Assembly (NCBI RefSeq): GCF_009796765.1
Contig: NZ_CP047023.1
Coordinates: 5,244,777-5,308,776, forward strand
Direction of reading: 5' to 3'
Source: Paraglaciecola sp. L3A3
Lineage (GTDB): Bacteria > Pseudomonadota > Gammaproteobacteria > Enterobacterales > Alteromonadaceae
DNA: 64,000 nucleotides
Shown: positions 48,742 to 60,403 of the stretch, piece after piece
How the letters are laid out: each line of letters begins with the position of its first letter
Position numbering within the stretch: position 1 is the stretch's first letter
Program-made: the position numbers and the translations under genes
Notes under the pieces: generated by a model
What the model saw: only the letters and a program-made list of their open reading frames with translations
The model's database searches: none
What the model was told of the DNA's origin: nothing

Positions 48742-49275
48742 TTATGCTTGTAACGCGTCTGACAGACGGTTTAATTTACTACGAAGTGAACCGTCAATAA
48801 CTGTATCACCGGCTTTAATAAGTACACCGGCAATCAATTCAGGATCCACGCTACAATTCAGCTTAACTTTTCTTTCAAGGCGTTTTTCAAGCGAAGCGCC
48901 AATTTCTGTCTGTTGTTTTTTGTTGAGTTTGACTGCTGAAGTAATATCAACATCTATCTCTTTATCAAAATCAGCTTTAAGCAGATTAAACAAAACAGAA
49001 ATATCAGGCAACGCTTGTAAACGTCTATTTTCAGCCAAAACCTGTACAAGGTTCTGACCCTGTTGGTCGAGTTGTTCACCACACACGCCGTTAAAAATCT
49101 CAGCGAGTTTTTCTGCTGCTACCGAACCAGTTAATAATGCTTTAACAGTTTCGTTTTTAGATACTTCTGCAGCAAAGGCAAGCATTTCTTGCCATTGTGG
49201 AACAGTTTTACTCTCAACCGCATAATCAAACGCAGCTTGCGCGTAAGGGCGAGCGATAGTAGTCAATTCAGACAT
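48742..49275 (-). CDS. atpH: ATP synthase F1 subunit delta
   Basis: A 177-residue delta subunit linking F1 to the peripheral stalk. Conserved parts are the N-terminal [14 protein letters not shown] and the C-terminal [26 protein letters not shown]. It starts 14 bases after atpF. Confidence 0.95.
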   Translation of the reverse strand: MSELTTIARPYAQAAFDYAVESKTVPQWQEMLAFAAEVSKNETVKALLTGSVAAEKLAEIFNGVCGEQLDQQGQNLVQVLAENRRLQALPDISVLFNLLKADFDKEIDVDITSAVKLNKKQQTEIGASLEKRLERKVKLNCSVDPELIAGVLIKAGDTVIDGSLRSKLNRLSDALQA

Positions 49276-49289
49276 AGCTCATTTTCCCC

Positions 49290-49760
49290 TTATAGCTCAG
49301 CGACAAGTTTTTCAACTATGTCACTTTGTGCTGCAGCATCAATTTCACGCTCAAGGATTTTTTCAGCACCGGCAACAGCCAAAGCAGCTACTTGTTTACG
49401 TAACTCTTCTTTTGTGCGGTTTCTTTCTGCTTCAATCTCTGAGTATCCCTGAGCAATGATTTTCTCACGCTCGGAATGGCCACGTTGCGTTTCTTCGTCA
49501 ACAATAGTTGAACCACGCTTTTTGGCTTGTTCGATAATATCTGCTGCTTGCGCTTTAGCTTCTTTAAGCTGATCACTTACTTTAGCTTGTGCTAGCTCGA
49601 GGTCTTTTTCACCTCGTTCTGACGCAGCTAAACCATCAGCAATTTTTTGTTGGCGTTCTTCGATAGCACCCATAATCGGGGGCCATACAAACTTCATGCA
49701 GAACCACACGAAGAATATAAATGCTATCAGTTCACCAAGTAGAGTGGCATTGATGTTCAA
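49290..49760 (-). CDS. atpF: ATP synthase Fo subunit b
   Basis: A 156-residue stalk subunit: one N-terminal membrane helix ([22 protein letters not shown]) then a long charged coiled coil to the end, the usual dimeric peripheral stalk. Same length as E. coli AtpF. Confidence 0.96.
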   Translation of the reverse strand: MNINATLLGELIAFIFFVWFCMKFVWPPIMGAIEERQQKIADGLAASERGEKDLELAQAKVSDQLKEAKAQAADIIEQAKKRGSTIVDEETQRGHSEREKIIAQGYSEIEAERNRTKEELRKQVAALAVAGAEKILEREIDAAAQSDIVEKLVAEL

Positions 49761-49800
49761 GACCGCTACTCCTCTTATTCGTTAGTGTGTAGTAAGGTGC

Positions 49801-50055
<255 letters not shown>

Positions 50056-50170
50056 TCACCTTTATGTTTAAGTTAAAATTAAAAAAAAAACGTTTGAAAC
50101 TTTTTATATTTAGGCATCCTGCCTTACCCAATTGGGCCAGCCGAAGCTGTTCTAATTCTTTCCAAAAAAA

Positions 50171-51007
<837 letters not shown>

Positions 51008-51044
51008 TCAATCTCGTTTTCGATTTTTTATCACTGATAAAAAA

Positions 51045-51434
51045 CTATCGATTAACGCGATTCATAAAAATTATTATTGGCCATTGGGCCATTAAGGTTA
51101 CGACATATGCGACTAAAAGCGCCATTGGTTGCAAGTTTTGCCACTGATAAACCAAAACAAACATCACTATCGTAAAAATAAATTTAAGCTTACTTCCTTT
51201 GTTAAAACTCCGCACTACTAGTTTATTTTGACTAGCACCGGCATATCTGAAAACTAAGAAAGCAAACACAGCTCCCGGTAATACACATATCAAACCACCA
51301 TAAAGTGCTGATAATCCTTCATATTTACCTGAAAAAATCGAATATAATAAAGCTGCAGCTACTGCAACTATACTTTGACAAAAAAGTACCTTCTTAGCCA
51401 ATTGCCTACCTTGTTGAGCCAAACTAGTAGCCAA
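51045..51434 (-). CDS. atpI: ATP synthase protein I
   Basis: A 129-residue membrane protein with four hydrophobic segments, first gene of the atp operon. It fits AtpI, which helps c-ring assembly, by position, size and the LYGGLICVLPGAVFAFLVFRYAG segment. Sequence conservation is low in this family. Confidence 0.88.
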   Translation of the reverse strand: MATSLAQQGRQLAKKVLFCQSIVAVAAALLYSIFSGKYEGLSALYGGLICVLPGAVFAFLVFRYAGASQNKLVVRSFNKGSKLKFIFTIVMFVLVYQWQNLQPMALLVAYVVTLMAQWPIIIFMNRVNR

Positions 51435-51476
51435 TTATTCCCTCGATGTATTTAAACCTTAACGAAAAGCGCGAAA

Positions 51477-51504
51477 AGTATACTTAAGTTAGTATTTTTT
51501 ACAA
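51477..51504 (-). promoter_or_regulatory. Putative sigma70 promoter of atp operon
   Basis: On the minus strand TTGTAA (-35, 51499-51504) and TATACT (-10, 51477-51482) are 16 bp apart, about 43 bases upstream of atpI. The 220-bp gap to parB also includes AT-rich sequence with no gene. Confidence 0.55.
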
Positions 51505-51656
51505 TAGAAAAAGTAAATTTGTAACAGCATTCGTATAATAACCAACATATCGACAAGCCTTTATATTTAAAGGCGCTAGCGAATTGTTAATTTTCTGATC
51601 CGCTAGTTAAAAAATTAACATTTTTTTAATGATTATAAAAATAATTATGTACTTTT

Positions 51657-52532
51657 TTATTTAATGTGACCTAAGATCCCATCCAGTTGATCTAAGCTAG
51701 AGAAGTTAATGACGAGCTTTCCTTTACCTTTTGCATTGTGAGCAATAGTCACTGGTGCGCCTAAATTCTCCGATAATTGCGTCTGTAAACGTTGTACATC
51801 AGGATCTTCTTTAACGGGAGCTTTTTCTTTTGCAGGCTCTAATAATCTACGTACTAAATTCTCAGTGTCACGCACAGTCATACCTTTACCAGATACTATT
51901 TGCGCAGCATCTGTCTGAGCTTCTCCCTCAAGCGCTAATAATGCCCGAGCGTGACCCATTTCGATGTCACCATATTCAAGCAACAATTTCACATCTTCAT
52001 TCAGATTATTAAGACGTAATAAATTAGTCACAGTAGTACGTGATTTACCTACTGCTGTAGCGACTTCTTGATGAGTCAGGTCAAATTCTACCATTAAACG
52101 ATCTAAAGCTTGGGCTTCTTCCATGGCATTCAGATCTTCACGCTGAATATTTTCGATTAGTGCTATAGCAACCGCAGCTTCATCAGGCACATTTTTAATT
52201 AAGCATGGAATAACATCTAATTGTGCTATCTGTGAAGCACGCCAGCGTCTTTCGCCAGCAATAATTTCGTATTTATGGTCACCTATTTCTCGTACTACTA
52301 TTGGCTGAATAATACCTTGAGAGCGGATTGATGAAGCTAATTCTTCCAATGCTTCAGGTGACATATCTTTTCGAGGTTGATACTTACCAGGTTGTAAAAA
52401 TTCTACCGGGACTTTACGTAGTTCACCTTGTTGTTCAGCCGCTTCAGTTTCGGTGTTATTACCCTTTTGGCTTTGACTGGTAGCTAAAAGTGCATCTAAA
52501 CCTCTACCTAAACCTCTTTTTTTCGCAGACAT
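51657..52532 (-). CDS. parB: Chromosome partitioning protein ParB
   Basis: A 291-residue CTP-dependent DNA clamp that loads at parS sites. N-terminal KKRGLGRGLDALLA is the ParA-interacting motif; the CTPase region shows YQPRKDMSPEALEELASSI, GERRWRAS and ENIQREDLNAMEEA; the helix-turn-helix has THQEVATAVGKSRTTVTNLLRL; a C-terminal dimer domain ends the protein. It follows parA by 42 bases. Confidence 0.96.
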   Translation of the reverse strand: MSAKKRGLGRGLDALLATSQSQKGNNTETEAAEQQGELRKVPVEFLQPGKYQPRKDMSPEALEELASSIRSQGIIQPIVVREIGDHKYEIIAGERRWRASQIAQLDVIPCLIKNVPDEAAVAIALIENIQREDLNAMEEAQALDRLMVEFDLTHQEVATAVGKSRTTVTNLLRLNNLNEDVKLLLEYGDIEMGHARALLALEGEAQTDAAQIVSGKGMTVRDTENLVRRLLEPAKEKAPVKEDPDVQRLQTQLSENLGAPVTIAHNAKGKGKLVINFSSLDQLDGILGHIK

Positions 52533-52573
52533 GTTTTCCTCAAAATCGATATTGTAGTTTTTGTAATTGACGA

Positions 52574-53371
52574 TTAATTAGTGTTAGCTAAATTATTACT
52601 TTTACTTCGACGTAATATTTCTCCAGCCAAAGCTAAATACGCCTTTGCACCTGTTGATGATTTGTCATAATACATAGCTGGCGCACCAAAACTTGGCGCT
52701 TCAGCCAATCTGACATTTCTAGGGATTACAGTTCTGTATACTTGATCACCAAAATGACGTTTTAACTGTTCTGAAACATCGTTCGCTAATCTATTACGCG
52801 GATCGTACATAGTACGTAACACACCTTCAATTTTTAATTGCGGGTTTACTACAGATGCCAATTTTTTAATGGTATCCATTAATGCAGTCAATCCCTCAAG
52901 AGCGTAATACTCGCATTGCATAGGGACCAACACAGAATCAGCTGCGGCCATTGCATTAACAGTCAGTTGATTGAGTGATGGAGGGCAATCAATAAAAATA
53001 TAATCGTAATAATTTTTGACTGGTGCTAGTGCATTACGTAATCGTACTTCTCTAGCAAATACTTCCATTAATTTAATTTCAGCAGCAGTAATATCGCTAT
53101 TTCCAGCTATTAAATCGTATTTACCAGATGTTTCTTTAATTAATACTTCTTCAACGGGTTTTTCTTCTATGAGCAGTTCATAACAAGTGTTTTCAACACT
53201 ATATTTATCTACACCACTACCCATAGTCGCATTGCCTTGGGGATCTAAATCGATAAGTAGTACTTTCCGTTTTGTAGCAGCCATAGAGGCAGCAACATTT
53301 ACCGCAGTGGTGGTTTTACCTACACCACCTTTCTGATTCGCGATCGCAATGATTTTGCCCAAAATAGTCAT
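52574..53371 (-). CDS. parA: Chromosome partitioning ATPase ParA
   Basis: A 265-residue Walker-type ATPase that moves origin regions with ParB. The deviant Walker A is KGGVGKTTT near residue 15; LLIDLDPQGNATMGSG is the A' box, FIDCPPSLNQLTVNA the B region. The start ATG 53371 lacks a strong ribosome site; TTG 53362 (then GKIIAIANQ) is an alternative. It lies between rsmG and parB in the canonical order. Confidence 0.96.
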   Translation of the reverse strand: MTILGKIIAIANQKGGVGKTTTAVNVAASMAATKRKVLLIDLDPQGNATMGSGVDKYSVENTCYELLIEEKPVEEVLIKETSGKYDLIAGNSDITAAEIKLMEVFAREVRLRNALAPVKNYYDYIFIDCPPSLNQLTVNAMAAADSVLVPMQCEYYALEGLTALMDTIKKLASVVNPQLKIEGVLRTMYDPRNRLANDVSEQLKRHFGDQVYRTVIPRNVRLAEAPSFGAPAMYYDKSSTGAKAYLALAGEILRRSKSNNLANTN

Positions 53372-53447
53372 CCAATTTTTTAGTCAGCAGATTAAACATC
53401 TGAAAGATACAAGCATTATGAATAATAAGAGGCTTCAAGGATAGCTT

Positions 53448-54089
53448 TTAGCCTACTGATTGTTTTTTAATTTTGACAATATGACGTTCACCTTCAAGTT
53501 TGGGAACATCTAACCTAATAGTTTCAAGCACTTTAAACTCTGCAGGCAACTCGTTAATTTCTGCAATTGGTAGTTGCCCTTTAAGCGCAAGAAAAACGCC
53601 TTGGGAATCTACCAGATGTTGACACCAGTGCAACATATCTTTTAATGAAGCAAAAGCTCGACTTAACACTCCATCTAATTTAACTTCTGGTTCAAAATCT
53701 TCCACCCTTGATTGTACTGGTTGAATATTATCAATTTTTAATTCATAGGCGACTTGTTTCATAAAACGGACACGCTTGCCTAAACTATCTAGCAGAATAA
53801 AATTTTTATCAGGACACATGATTGCCAATGGAATACCAGGTAAACCAGGGCCTGTTCCAACATCGATATATTGTGATTCTTCCAAATAAGGAGAAACCAC
53901 AATAGAATCGACTATATGTTTAATCATCATTTGTTCAGGGTCACGAACAGAGGTTAAATTGTAGGTTTTATTCCATTTATCAATCATGATTACAAAAGCG
54001 ACCAACTTCTGTTGCTGATCGATAGTGATCGTTAGATTACAATCTTGTAAACTATTTTCTAAAACAGTCAATAATCTAGACTCAAGCAT
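53448..54089 (-). CDS. rsmG: 16S rRNA (guanine527-N7)-methyltransferase RsmG
   Basis: A 213-residue SAM-dependent methyltransferase acting on G527 of 16S rRNA. The SAM motif is [17 protein letters not shown], followed by [15 protein letters not shown] and [13 protein letters not shown]. It overlaps the mnmG stop by one base (TAATG), so the two are translationally coupled. Loss is known to give low-level streptomycin resistance in other bacteria. Confidence 0.96.
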   Translation of the reverse strand: MLESRLLTVLENSLQDCNLTITIDQQQKLVAFVIMIDKWNKTYNLTSVRDPEQMMIKHIVDSIVVSPYLEESQYIDVGTGPGLPGIPLAIMCPDKNFILLDSLGKRVRFMKQVAYELKIDNIQPVQSRVEDFEPEVKLDGVLSRAFASLKDMLHWCQHLVDSQGVFLALKGQLPIAEINELPAEFKVLETIRLDVPKLEGERHIVKIKKQSVG

Positions 54090-56002
54090 TAGACAGACAC
54101 TTTTTGTGCTGGTTTACTGCTACCAATTAACAAACCATGTTTTTTTAAATAAACTAATAGTAAAGATACTGCAGCTGGTGTAATACCAGATATTCTGCCA
54201 GCTTTACCAATGGTTTCAGGTCTCGCATCAGATAATTTAGCGACCACTTCATTACTTAATCCTGAAATTTGACTAAAATCAAAATCCATTGGAATTAAAG
54301 TATTTTCATTACGCAATGTTTTAGCTATTTCATCTTTTTGACGTTCAATATAGCCGGCGTATTTTATTTGAATTTCAACTTGTTCAGCTGCCTGAACATT
54401 AGCTATTTCGGGACCTAACTTACCAATAGTCATCAATTTTTTATAAGTCATTTCTGGTCGTCTGATCAAATCTTCTAGGGTATTTTCACGGTTCACCGGA
54501 TTTTTCAAAATAGTATTTAATTCTGAAACTGCATCATGATTTGGATGGATCCAAGTTGATCGTAGGCGTTGCCTTTCTATTTCGATAGCCTCTAATTTTT
54601 CGTTAAATGCTTGCCAACGTTGATCATTAACCAATCCTATGGCTCTACCTTTAGCAGTTAAACGAATATCTGCGTTATCTTCACGCAATAATAATCGGTA
54701 TTCGGCACGGCTAGTGAACATTCGATATGGTTCTTTAGTCCCCATAGTCGCTAGATCATCAACTAAAACGCCCATATAAGCTTCATCTCTACGTAAAATT
54801 AACTCATCTTTTTGTTGTACTTGAAGTGCTGCATTTGCCCCTGCGATAAGCCCTTGAGCGCCAGCTTCTTCATACCCAGTCGTACCATTTATTTGTCCAG
54901 CAAAGAAAAGACCATTAATATGTTTTGTCTCAAGAGTTTGTTTTAGATCCCGCGGATCAAAAAAGTCATATTCGATCGCATAACCCGGTCGAATTATATG
55001 TGCATTTTCAAAGCCTTTTATTGAACGAACTAAATTCATTTGCACATCAAATGGCAGACTTGTTGATATACCATTAGGATAAACTTCAATGCTATTTAGT
55101 CCTTCAGGTTCAACAAAAATTTGATGGGAATCTTTATCGGCAAAACGATGGATTTTATCTTCAATTGAAGGACAATATCTAGGACCAATACCTTCTATAA
55201 CCCCAGTATACATAGGAGATCTGTCTAACCCACCGCGTATTATTTCATGGGTTTTTTCGTTAGTGTAAGTGATGTAACAAGGAATTTGTTCAGGGTGATC
55301 ACTGGCTTTACCTAGAAATGAAAATACAGGAACGGGTGTATCACCATGTTGTTTTTGCATTACACCAAAATTAAGTGTTCTGGCGTCTAATCTTGCAGGT
55401 GTACCTGTTTTAAGGCGATCAACTCTAAACGGTAATGCACGAAGTCGATCAGCCAATGCGATCGAAGGAGGATCGCCAGCACGGCCTCCTTTATAATTTT
55501 CTAGGCCAATATGTATGGTACCGCCTAAAAAGGTGCCTACAGTGATTACAACAGCCTTAGCGCGGAATTTTAAGCCCATCTGTGTGACAACACCTACAAC
55601 TTGATCCTGTTCAACGATCAGATCATCGCAAGATTGTTGAAATAAGGTCAGATTTTCTTGGTTTTCAATAATTTTTCTAATTTCAGCTCGATAAAGTGAA
55701 CGATCTGCTTGGGCTCTTGTTGCTCTTACGGCTGGGCCTTTACTTGAATTTAAAGTTCTAAATTGTATACCGCCTTTGTCTATTGCACAGGCCATTGCGC
55801 CACCCAGAGCATCTATTTCTTTTACTAAATGGCCTTTACCAATACCACCTATAGCTGGGTTACAAGACATTTGTCCTAAGGTTTCTATATTGTGTGTGAG
55901 TAATAGAGTATTTACACCCATACGTGCCGAAGCTAGTGCAGCTTCAGTACCTGCGTGACCACCACCTACAACGATTACGTCAAACTGTTGTTGATAAAAC
56001 AT
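54089..56002 (-). CDS. mnmG: tRNA uridine-5-carboxymethylaminomethyl modification enzyme MnmG
   Basis: A 637-residue FAD enzyme that with MnmE modifies the wobble uridine of several tRNAs. The N-terminal FAD site is [37 protein letters not shown] and [12 protein letters not shown] are family signatures. C-terminal helical domain binds MnmE and tRNA. It is the gene next to oriC, as in E. coli (gidA), so its transcription runs away from the origin. Confidence 0.97.
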   Translation of the reverse strand: MFYQQQFDVIVVGGGHAGTEAALASARMGVNTLLLTHNIETLGQMSCNPAIGGIGKGHLVKEIDALGGAMACAIDKGGIQFRTLNSSKGPAVRATRAQADRSLYRAEIRKIIENQENLTLFQQSCDDLIVEQDQVVGVVTQMGLKFRAKAVVITVGTFLGGTIHIGLENYKGGRAGDPPSIALADRLRALPFRVDRLKTGTPARLDARTLNFGVMQKQHGDTPVPVFSFLGKASDHPEQIPCYITYTNEKTHEIIRGGLDRSPMYTGVIEGIGPRYCPSIEDKIHRFADKDSHQIFVEPEGLNSIEVYPNGISTSLPFDVQMNLVRSIKGFENAHIIRPGYAIEYDFFDPRDLKQTLETKHINGLFFAGQINGTTGYEEAGAQGLIAGANAALQVQQKDELILRRDEAYMGVLVDDLATMGTKEPYRMFTSRAEYRLLLREDNADIRLTAKGRAIGLVNDQRWQAFNEKLEAIEIERQRLRSTWIHPNHDAVSELNTILKNPVNRENTLEDLIRRPEMTYKKLMTIGKLGPEIANVQAAEQVEIQIKYAGYIERQKDEIAKTLRNENTLIPMDFDFSQISGLSNEVVAKLSDARPETIGKAGRISGITPAAVSLLLVYLKKHGLLIGSSKPAQKVSV

Positions 56003-56100
56003 GAAATTCCTCTATTACTTTTGATCAAATTTTCCCAGATAAAATGGGGCGCATATTCTATATGTAATTGAGCAGAAGTAAAATGCTTAAAATTCATTCA

Positions 56101-56520
56101 ATTTCTGATCTTTGATCTACTTTATATATATAGGATCTTTTAGATCTTTATTTATTATTACTATTATTAAGCAGCCACTTTTCTGTTGATAAGCCTATTT
56201 TTCATTTTAAAAACAATTGGTTACTTCGATCATGACTATGTGGATATCAGTTGATCAAACAGGTATAAAGTGGGTATAAATAGCTATTTTATCCACAGGT
56301 GAATATTGTCTTATTTCTATACAGTGGATATAAATGAACTATACCTTAGTTATACCCATTTTTATGCACATACAATCATATCTTTTGATCTAACTGTGCG
56401 TAACTTGTGATCTAAAATGTGATCTATTTTGCTTAGATCTTGATCTGTAAGGTAAAGATCTAAATCTTACGAATATTTTGATCTTTATCAACAGGTATGG
56501 GTAATTCTGATCATTATCTA
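56101..56520. other. oriC: Chromosomal replication origin oriC
   Basis: The gap between mnmG and dnaC holds at least 14 GATC (Dam) sites within 410 bp, about ten times chance. DnaA boxes: perfect TTATCCACA at 56289-56297, TTATGCACA at 56362-56370, TTATCAACA at 56485-56493 and its inverse at 56184-56192; weaker ones at 56239-56247 and 56395-56403. Near mnmG, 56131-56160 has GATCTTTTAGATCTTTATTTATT, split between two GATCT..T-rich 13-mer-like units, the probable unwinding element as in E. coli. Another AT-rich stretch lies at 56520-56600. Confidence 0.93.
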
Positions 56521-56626
56521 AAAAATTATTTTATATAAATATATAAAAAAACTGCTTTTATGTAGTTTTAGATTTTAATTCACATAAATATTACTGATTT
56601 TTTAGTTTATGCGGACCATAAAATAC

Positions 56627-56894
56627 TAGGGGCTGTTGATCTTTTCTGTCTGTTTTTGCAGCGAGTTGTGCTGTATTTATACAATGAAGCACGATTGTGG
56701 TGTAGTTGTTCTACATGAATGAGTGCTGAGGCAGTAGAAATGCCGCACAAACGCTGCCCGAAGGGTTCGTCCTAAACGCTTTTTACTCTTTGTTGCTGAT
56801 TTTTGACTTAATCCATTAGGCCTGCAAACCAGCGCCGCGATTAAAAAGCGTTTAGTTAGAACAAAATTTATACAGCAAAGATCAACAGCCCCTA
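56627..56894. repeat. 268-bp MITE-like element next to oriC
   Basis: Perfect 18-bp inverted ends, TAGGGGCTGTTGATCTTT (56627-56644) and AAAGATCAACAGCCCCTA (56877-56894), enclose 232 bp with an internal inverted pair (AAACGCTTTTT / AAAAAGCGTTT). It encodes nothing and lies between oriC and dnaC. TA at both edges may be a 2-bp target duplication. The ends contain GATC, so they would be affected by Dam methylation. Confidence 0.85.
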
Positions 56895-56983
56895 ATGAGC
56901 ATGATCTACTAACAAGATATCTGCACTCTTCAATGTACTGATATCTTGTTAGTATTAATTATAGAAGGGGATTGCTGACTCGT

Positions 56984-57817
56984 TTATTTAACTTGATTCG
57001 GTTGATAACCAGACATTTTTTGAATGGGTTGGGATTCTGGTTGAGCAGGAATAATTTCTTTACGTCTACTTGGACCTGAAAATTTAACTTTATAGGTGTC
57101 GTATTCTTTAATCGATTCAAAACAGTAACGGCCAATAGCGTTTTCTAACTCTATTAAGTTGTGGTTGGTAATTAAAATACAATTCTTATGGTTTGCTAGT
57201 CTTTGTCTTAAGACGTTGCCTAACCAGCTTTGAGCATTCTTTTTAAGTATTGTTTCGTTTACACATACCTCATCCAAAATAAGTAAATCTACATCGAGTA
57301 ATTCCTGGTTAATTTCACGATATTTTTGACCAGCATTATCATTTGCGCTGAAATCATAAGAAAATAATCGCATATCCAGTATGCTAGATAGTTGTCTATA
57401 TAATACGGATATTTCAAATTTTTCGATTAATTCATGGGCTATGGCCCCTGCTGTATGAGATTTTCCACGGCCATAATCACCATAGAAAATCATCATATGA
57501 GCACCACTTCTACGCCAGCTCAAATCTTCATGGGCAGCAATAAACGATCTGGCATAACTCACTGCTTCGATTACATCTTCACTATCTTCAATTAAATTAG
57601 CAAAAGTCCATTTTGAATTGAGATCAGATCGGCCTTGAATTTCTTGAATACGCTGTTTTTTACTTTCTTTTTGTAAAATTTTTACATCACGATTGGCTAA
57701 GGCTTCATATTCTGTTTTTAAGCTTGAATAGTCAGTGTAATTATCGGGGACATGCTGACGGCCAAGTGCTTTGCCTAATTTTTGAATTCTATTTTTTATA
57801 CTGTCCACTAGATTCAA
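56984..57817 (-). CDS. dnaC: DnaC-like helicase loader, AAA+ ATPase
   Basis: A 277-residue AAA+ ATPase of the DnaC/IstB group. Walker A is GDYGRGKS (residues 113-120), Walker B LLILDEV near 176; ITNHNL is sensor I and RYCFESIKEY a C-terminal arginine region. DnaC loads the replicative helicase DnaB at the origin. The N-terminal 80 residues are helical, in keeping with the DnaB-binding part. It is 20 bases after a DnaT-like gene and faces oriC. The first residues (from the ATG at 57817) lack a strong ribosome site. Confidence 0.85.
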   Translation of the reverse strand: MNLVDSIKNRIQKLGKALGRQHVPDNYTDYSSLKTEYEALANRDVKILQKESKKQRIQEIQGRSDLNSKWTFANLIEDSEDVIEAVSYARSFIAAHEDLSWRRSGAHMMIFYGDYGRGKSHTAGAIAHELIEKFEISVLYRQLSSILDMRLFSYDFSANDNAGQKYREINQELLDVDLLILDEVCVNETILKKNAQSWLGNVLRQRLANHKNCILITNHNLIELENAIGRYCFESIKEYDTYKVKFSGPSRRKEIIPAQPESQPIQKMSGYQPNQVK

Positions 57818-57837
57818 TATCCCATTTAGATTAAGTG

Positions 57838-58497
57838 TTAATTACTTTGAGTTGCTTTACCGTATTTAGCGACTAAATTTTTAGTGTTCTCGTCGGCTTC
57901 AATACCTGCTTTGCTTTGAACTACTTGTTGTCCAATTTTTTGCCTAGGCTTAAAACCATGTGCTAAACGCATCTTTTTCAAATTGAACACAAATTTTTGT
58001 GTCCATTGATATTCAGTAAATTGTGATTCGGGTCTGCCTAACCAATAAGCAATAAAATCACCTAATTCATTTGCTGAATATTCATAATCTATTATGCCTA
58101 CTAATTTAGCTAAATCATTGACCAATTTTTCATTAGGCGTCCAATTTAACTGCATTGTATGCCAATTAAGATGAAGTTTAGAATATTCATTTTCTTCCAT
58201 GACAGTGAGAGGTAACAGTAATACTTTGCCGTTAAAACTATGATTCAGTTCTACTTCTTCTTGAAAATTGACAAGCCCTACATTCAGTAGTTCTTTGATA
58301 AGGCTGTTAACTTGCCTACCCAAATTAAATTTTTCTTCTTTAGCATTTAATAAAGTTAATAAATTTTTGTAATTTAATGGTGTTGTTTTAGCTGTTTTTT
58401 CATCAACTGTAGGTTTTATACCTAATATATACAAAGTCCGAGCGTCATTGCTCAAGGATTGGAGTAGGGCGGTTTGTTCTGCTTTATTTATTTGCAT
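57838..58497 (-). CDS. dnaT: DnaT-like primosomal protein
   Basis: A 219-residue protein with a C-terminal DnaT domain: FIAYWLGRPESQFTEYQWTQKFVFNLKK (about 165-195) has the same FIAYW...QW.QK pattern as E. coli DnaT. The N-terminal half (LSNDARTLYILGIKPTVDEKT.. and LLTLLNAKEEKFNLGRQVNSLI) has a winged-helix look. DnaT assists primosome assembly and binds single-stranded DNA and DnaC. Its place directly upstream of dnaC forms a dnaTC operon beside oriC. Limited overall identity to E. coli makes this a family-level call. Confidence 0.78.
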   Translation of the reverse strand: MQINKAEQTALLQSLSNDARTLYILGIKPTVDEKTAKTTPLNYKNLLTLLNAKEEKFNLGRQVNSLIKELLNVGLVNFQEEVELNHSFNGKVLLLPLTVMEENEYSKLHLNWHTMQLNWTPNEKLVNDLAKLVGIIDYEYSANELGDFIAYWLGRPESQFTEYQWTQKFVFNLKKMRLAHGFKPRQKIGQQVVQSKAGIEADENTKNLVAKYGKATQSN

Positions 58498-58533
58498 TAC
58501 AACTATAATTTATCTGCTTAATTTAATGAGGGG

Positions 58534-58968
58534 TTAAAATTTTGAAATCCAACTTTTTAACCATTCTACTGCAACATCTTCAGGAATTGGATGATTTAAT
58601 ACATCAATATGTAAACTAGTTTGAATCAATTCACTACCAGCATTGACTAGCAATTCTTCTATTTTTTCTGCGGCAAAACAATATGTGTCATAACTAGAAT
58701 CACCTAAACCCACAACCGTGAAATGTTTAGGACTATCTTGTTGTGCGGTAAATTGTTTAATGAAAGGCTGAATATTATCGGGAAAATCTCCAGCACCATG
58801 AGTTGAACTGCAAAACAGCCAAATCGAGTTATTATCGATATCAGCTAATTCGGGCGCTAGATGTAAATTCGCACAGTGATTTTGTGCTAATAATTCAGTT
58901 TGTAGCGCTTCGGCTACATATTCACTGGCACCTAAAACGCTGCCTACAATGATTTCGAATTTTGCCAT
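58534..58968 (-). CDS. mioC: Flavodoxin MioC
   Basis: A 144-residue flavodoxin. The FMN phosphate loop is GSVLGASEYVAE; SSTHGAGDFPDN and GLGDSSYDTYCFAAEKI are the other FMN contacts. E. coli MioC (147 residues) is encoded beside oriC and supports biotin synthase in vitro. Here dnaTC separates mioC from the origin. Confidence 0.93.
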   Translation of the reverse strand: MAKFEIIVGSVLGASEYVAEALQTELLAQNHCANLHLAPELADIDNNSIWLFCSSTHGAGDFPDNIQPFIKQFTAQQDSPKHFTVVGLGDSSYDTYCFAAEKIEELLVNAGSELIQTSLHIDVLNHPIPEDVAVEWLKSWISKF

Positions 58969-59015
58969 TAGAATATTATATAAAAATATGTTTCATTGAT
59001 TGTACAGCTAATGTA

Positions 59016-60398
59016 TTACTTGCCGATACAAAATGAAGAAAATATCTTAGTTAATAAATCGTCAGAACTAAATTCACCAGTAATCTCGTTTAGATGTTGT
59101 TGAGTTAAACGGAGTTCTTCTGCTAGTAGTTCGCCAGCAAGATTTTCTTCCAGTTGTTGTTTACCCAAATAAAGATGTTCTGCAGCCCTGTCTATTGCAT
59201 CTAAGTGTCGACGACGGGCGATAAACTGTCCTTCTGATCCTGTATTGAATCCCATACAGTTTTTTAAATGATCGGTAAGGTAATTGATACCTGATTGATC
59301 ACTAGCTGAAAGTGAAATTACCGGATAATCGCCGCTATTATCAAATCCTACTGACTCATTGGTTAAATCCACTTTATTTCTAATGACGCTTAAGCCGATA
59401 TTTTTTGGAATTTGATGATAAAATTCAGGCCAAATTTTTTCAGGGTGCGTTTCCCTAGAATCAGTGCTATCTAACATAAATAATATACGATCTGCTTGAT
59501 GTATTTCTTGCCAAGCTCGTTCAATACCAATTTTTTCAACTTTGTCTGGGCTCTCTCGTAATCCCGCTGTATCGATTATATGTAAAGGCATACCGTCGAT
59601 ATGTATATGTTCTTTTAATACATCACGAGTGGTACCAGCAATATCTGTGACTATTGCGGTATCTTTACCTGCTAATGCGTTTAATAAACTCGATTTTCCG
59701 GCATTGGGTTTACCAGCTATGACAACTCTCATTCCCTCTCTTAATAGGGCACCTTGTTTGGTTTGCTGACGTAAAGTTTCAAAAGATTGGATGATATTAT
59801 CTAAATCCTTTTGAATTTTTCCGTCACTGAGAAAGTCGATTTCTTCATCAGGAAAATCAATAGCGGCTTCAACATAAATGCGCAAATGAATAACAAGCTC
59901 AACTAAAGTATGGATGTTCTCTGAAAAAGCACCTTGTAATGAACGTAACGCTCCTTTTACCGCTTGTTCAGAACTGGCGTCAATCAAATCGGCAATGGCT
60001 TCAGCTTGAGCTAAGTCTAATTTGTCATTTAAGAATGCACGTTCACTAAATTCACCAGGGTTTGCAATTCTAATTTTGGGAATTTTTAATATAGCATTGA
60101 GCATCATATCCAAGACAACTTGGCCACCATGTCCTTGTAACTCAAGTACATCTTCGCCAGAAAAAGAATGAGGATTTTCAAAAAATATAGCTATGCCCTG
60201 ATCGATCACATTATTTTCTGTATCAGAAAAAGTAAGATATTCTGCTTGCCGAGTTTTAGGTACTTTACCTAAAATTTGTTTGGCAACTTCACTAGCTAAA
60301 CTTCCAGACACACGAATTATTCCAACCCCACCTTTGCCAGGTGCTGTGGCTTGAGCAACAATAGTTTGTTGTTGATTTGATAATTCTGTGCCTGTCAT
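59016..60398 (-). CDS. mnmE: tRNA modification GTPase MnmE
   Basis: A 460-residue GTPase working with MnmG. The N-terminal tetrahydrofolate-binding domain has [20 protein letters not shown]; the G domain shows [14 protein letters not shown] (G1), TDIAGTTRD (G2/G3 region), DTAGLRES and NKVDL; the C-terminus ends FCIGK, the conserved C-x-GK motif with the catalytic cysteine. Full length. Confidence 0.97.
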   Translation of the reverse strand: MTGTELSNQQQTIVAQATAPGKGGVGIIRVSGSLASEVAKQILGKVPKTRQAEYLTFSDTENNVIDQGIAIFFENPHSFSGEDVLELQGHGGQVVLDMMLNAILKIPKIRIANPGEFSERAFLNDKLDLAQAEAIADLIDASSEQAVKGALRSLQGAFSENIHTLVELVIHLRIYVEAAIDFPDEEIDFLSDGKIQKDLDNIIQSFETLRQQTKQGALLREGMRVVIAGKPNAGKSSLLNALAGKDTAIVTDIAGTTRDVLKEHIHIDGMPLHIIDTAGLRESPDKVEKIGIERAWQEIHQADRILFMLDSTDSRETHPEKIWPEFYHQIPKNIGLSVIRNKVDLTNESVGFDNSGDYPVISLSASDQSGINYLTDHLKNCMGFNTGSEGQFIARRRHLDAIDRAAEHLYLGKQQLEENLAGELLAEELRLTQQHLNEITGEFSSDDLLTKIFSSFCIGK

Positions 60399-60403
60399 TT
60401 TGC

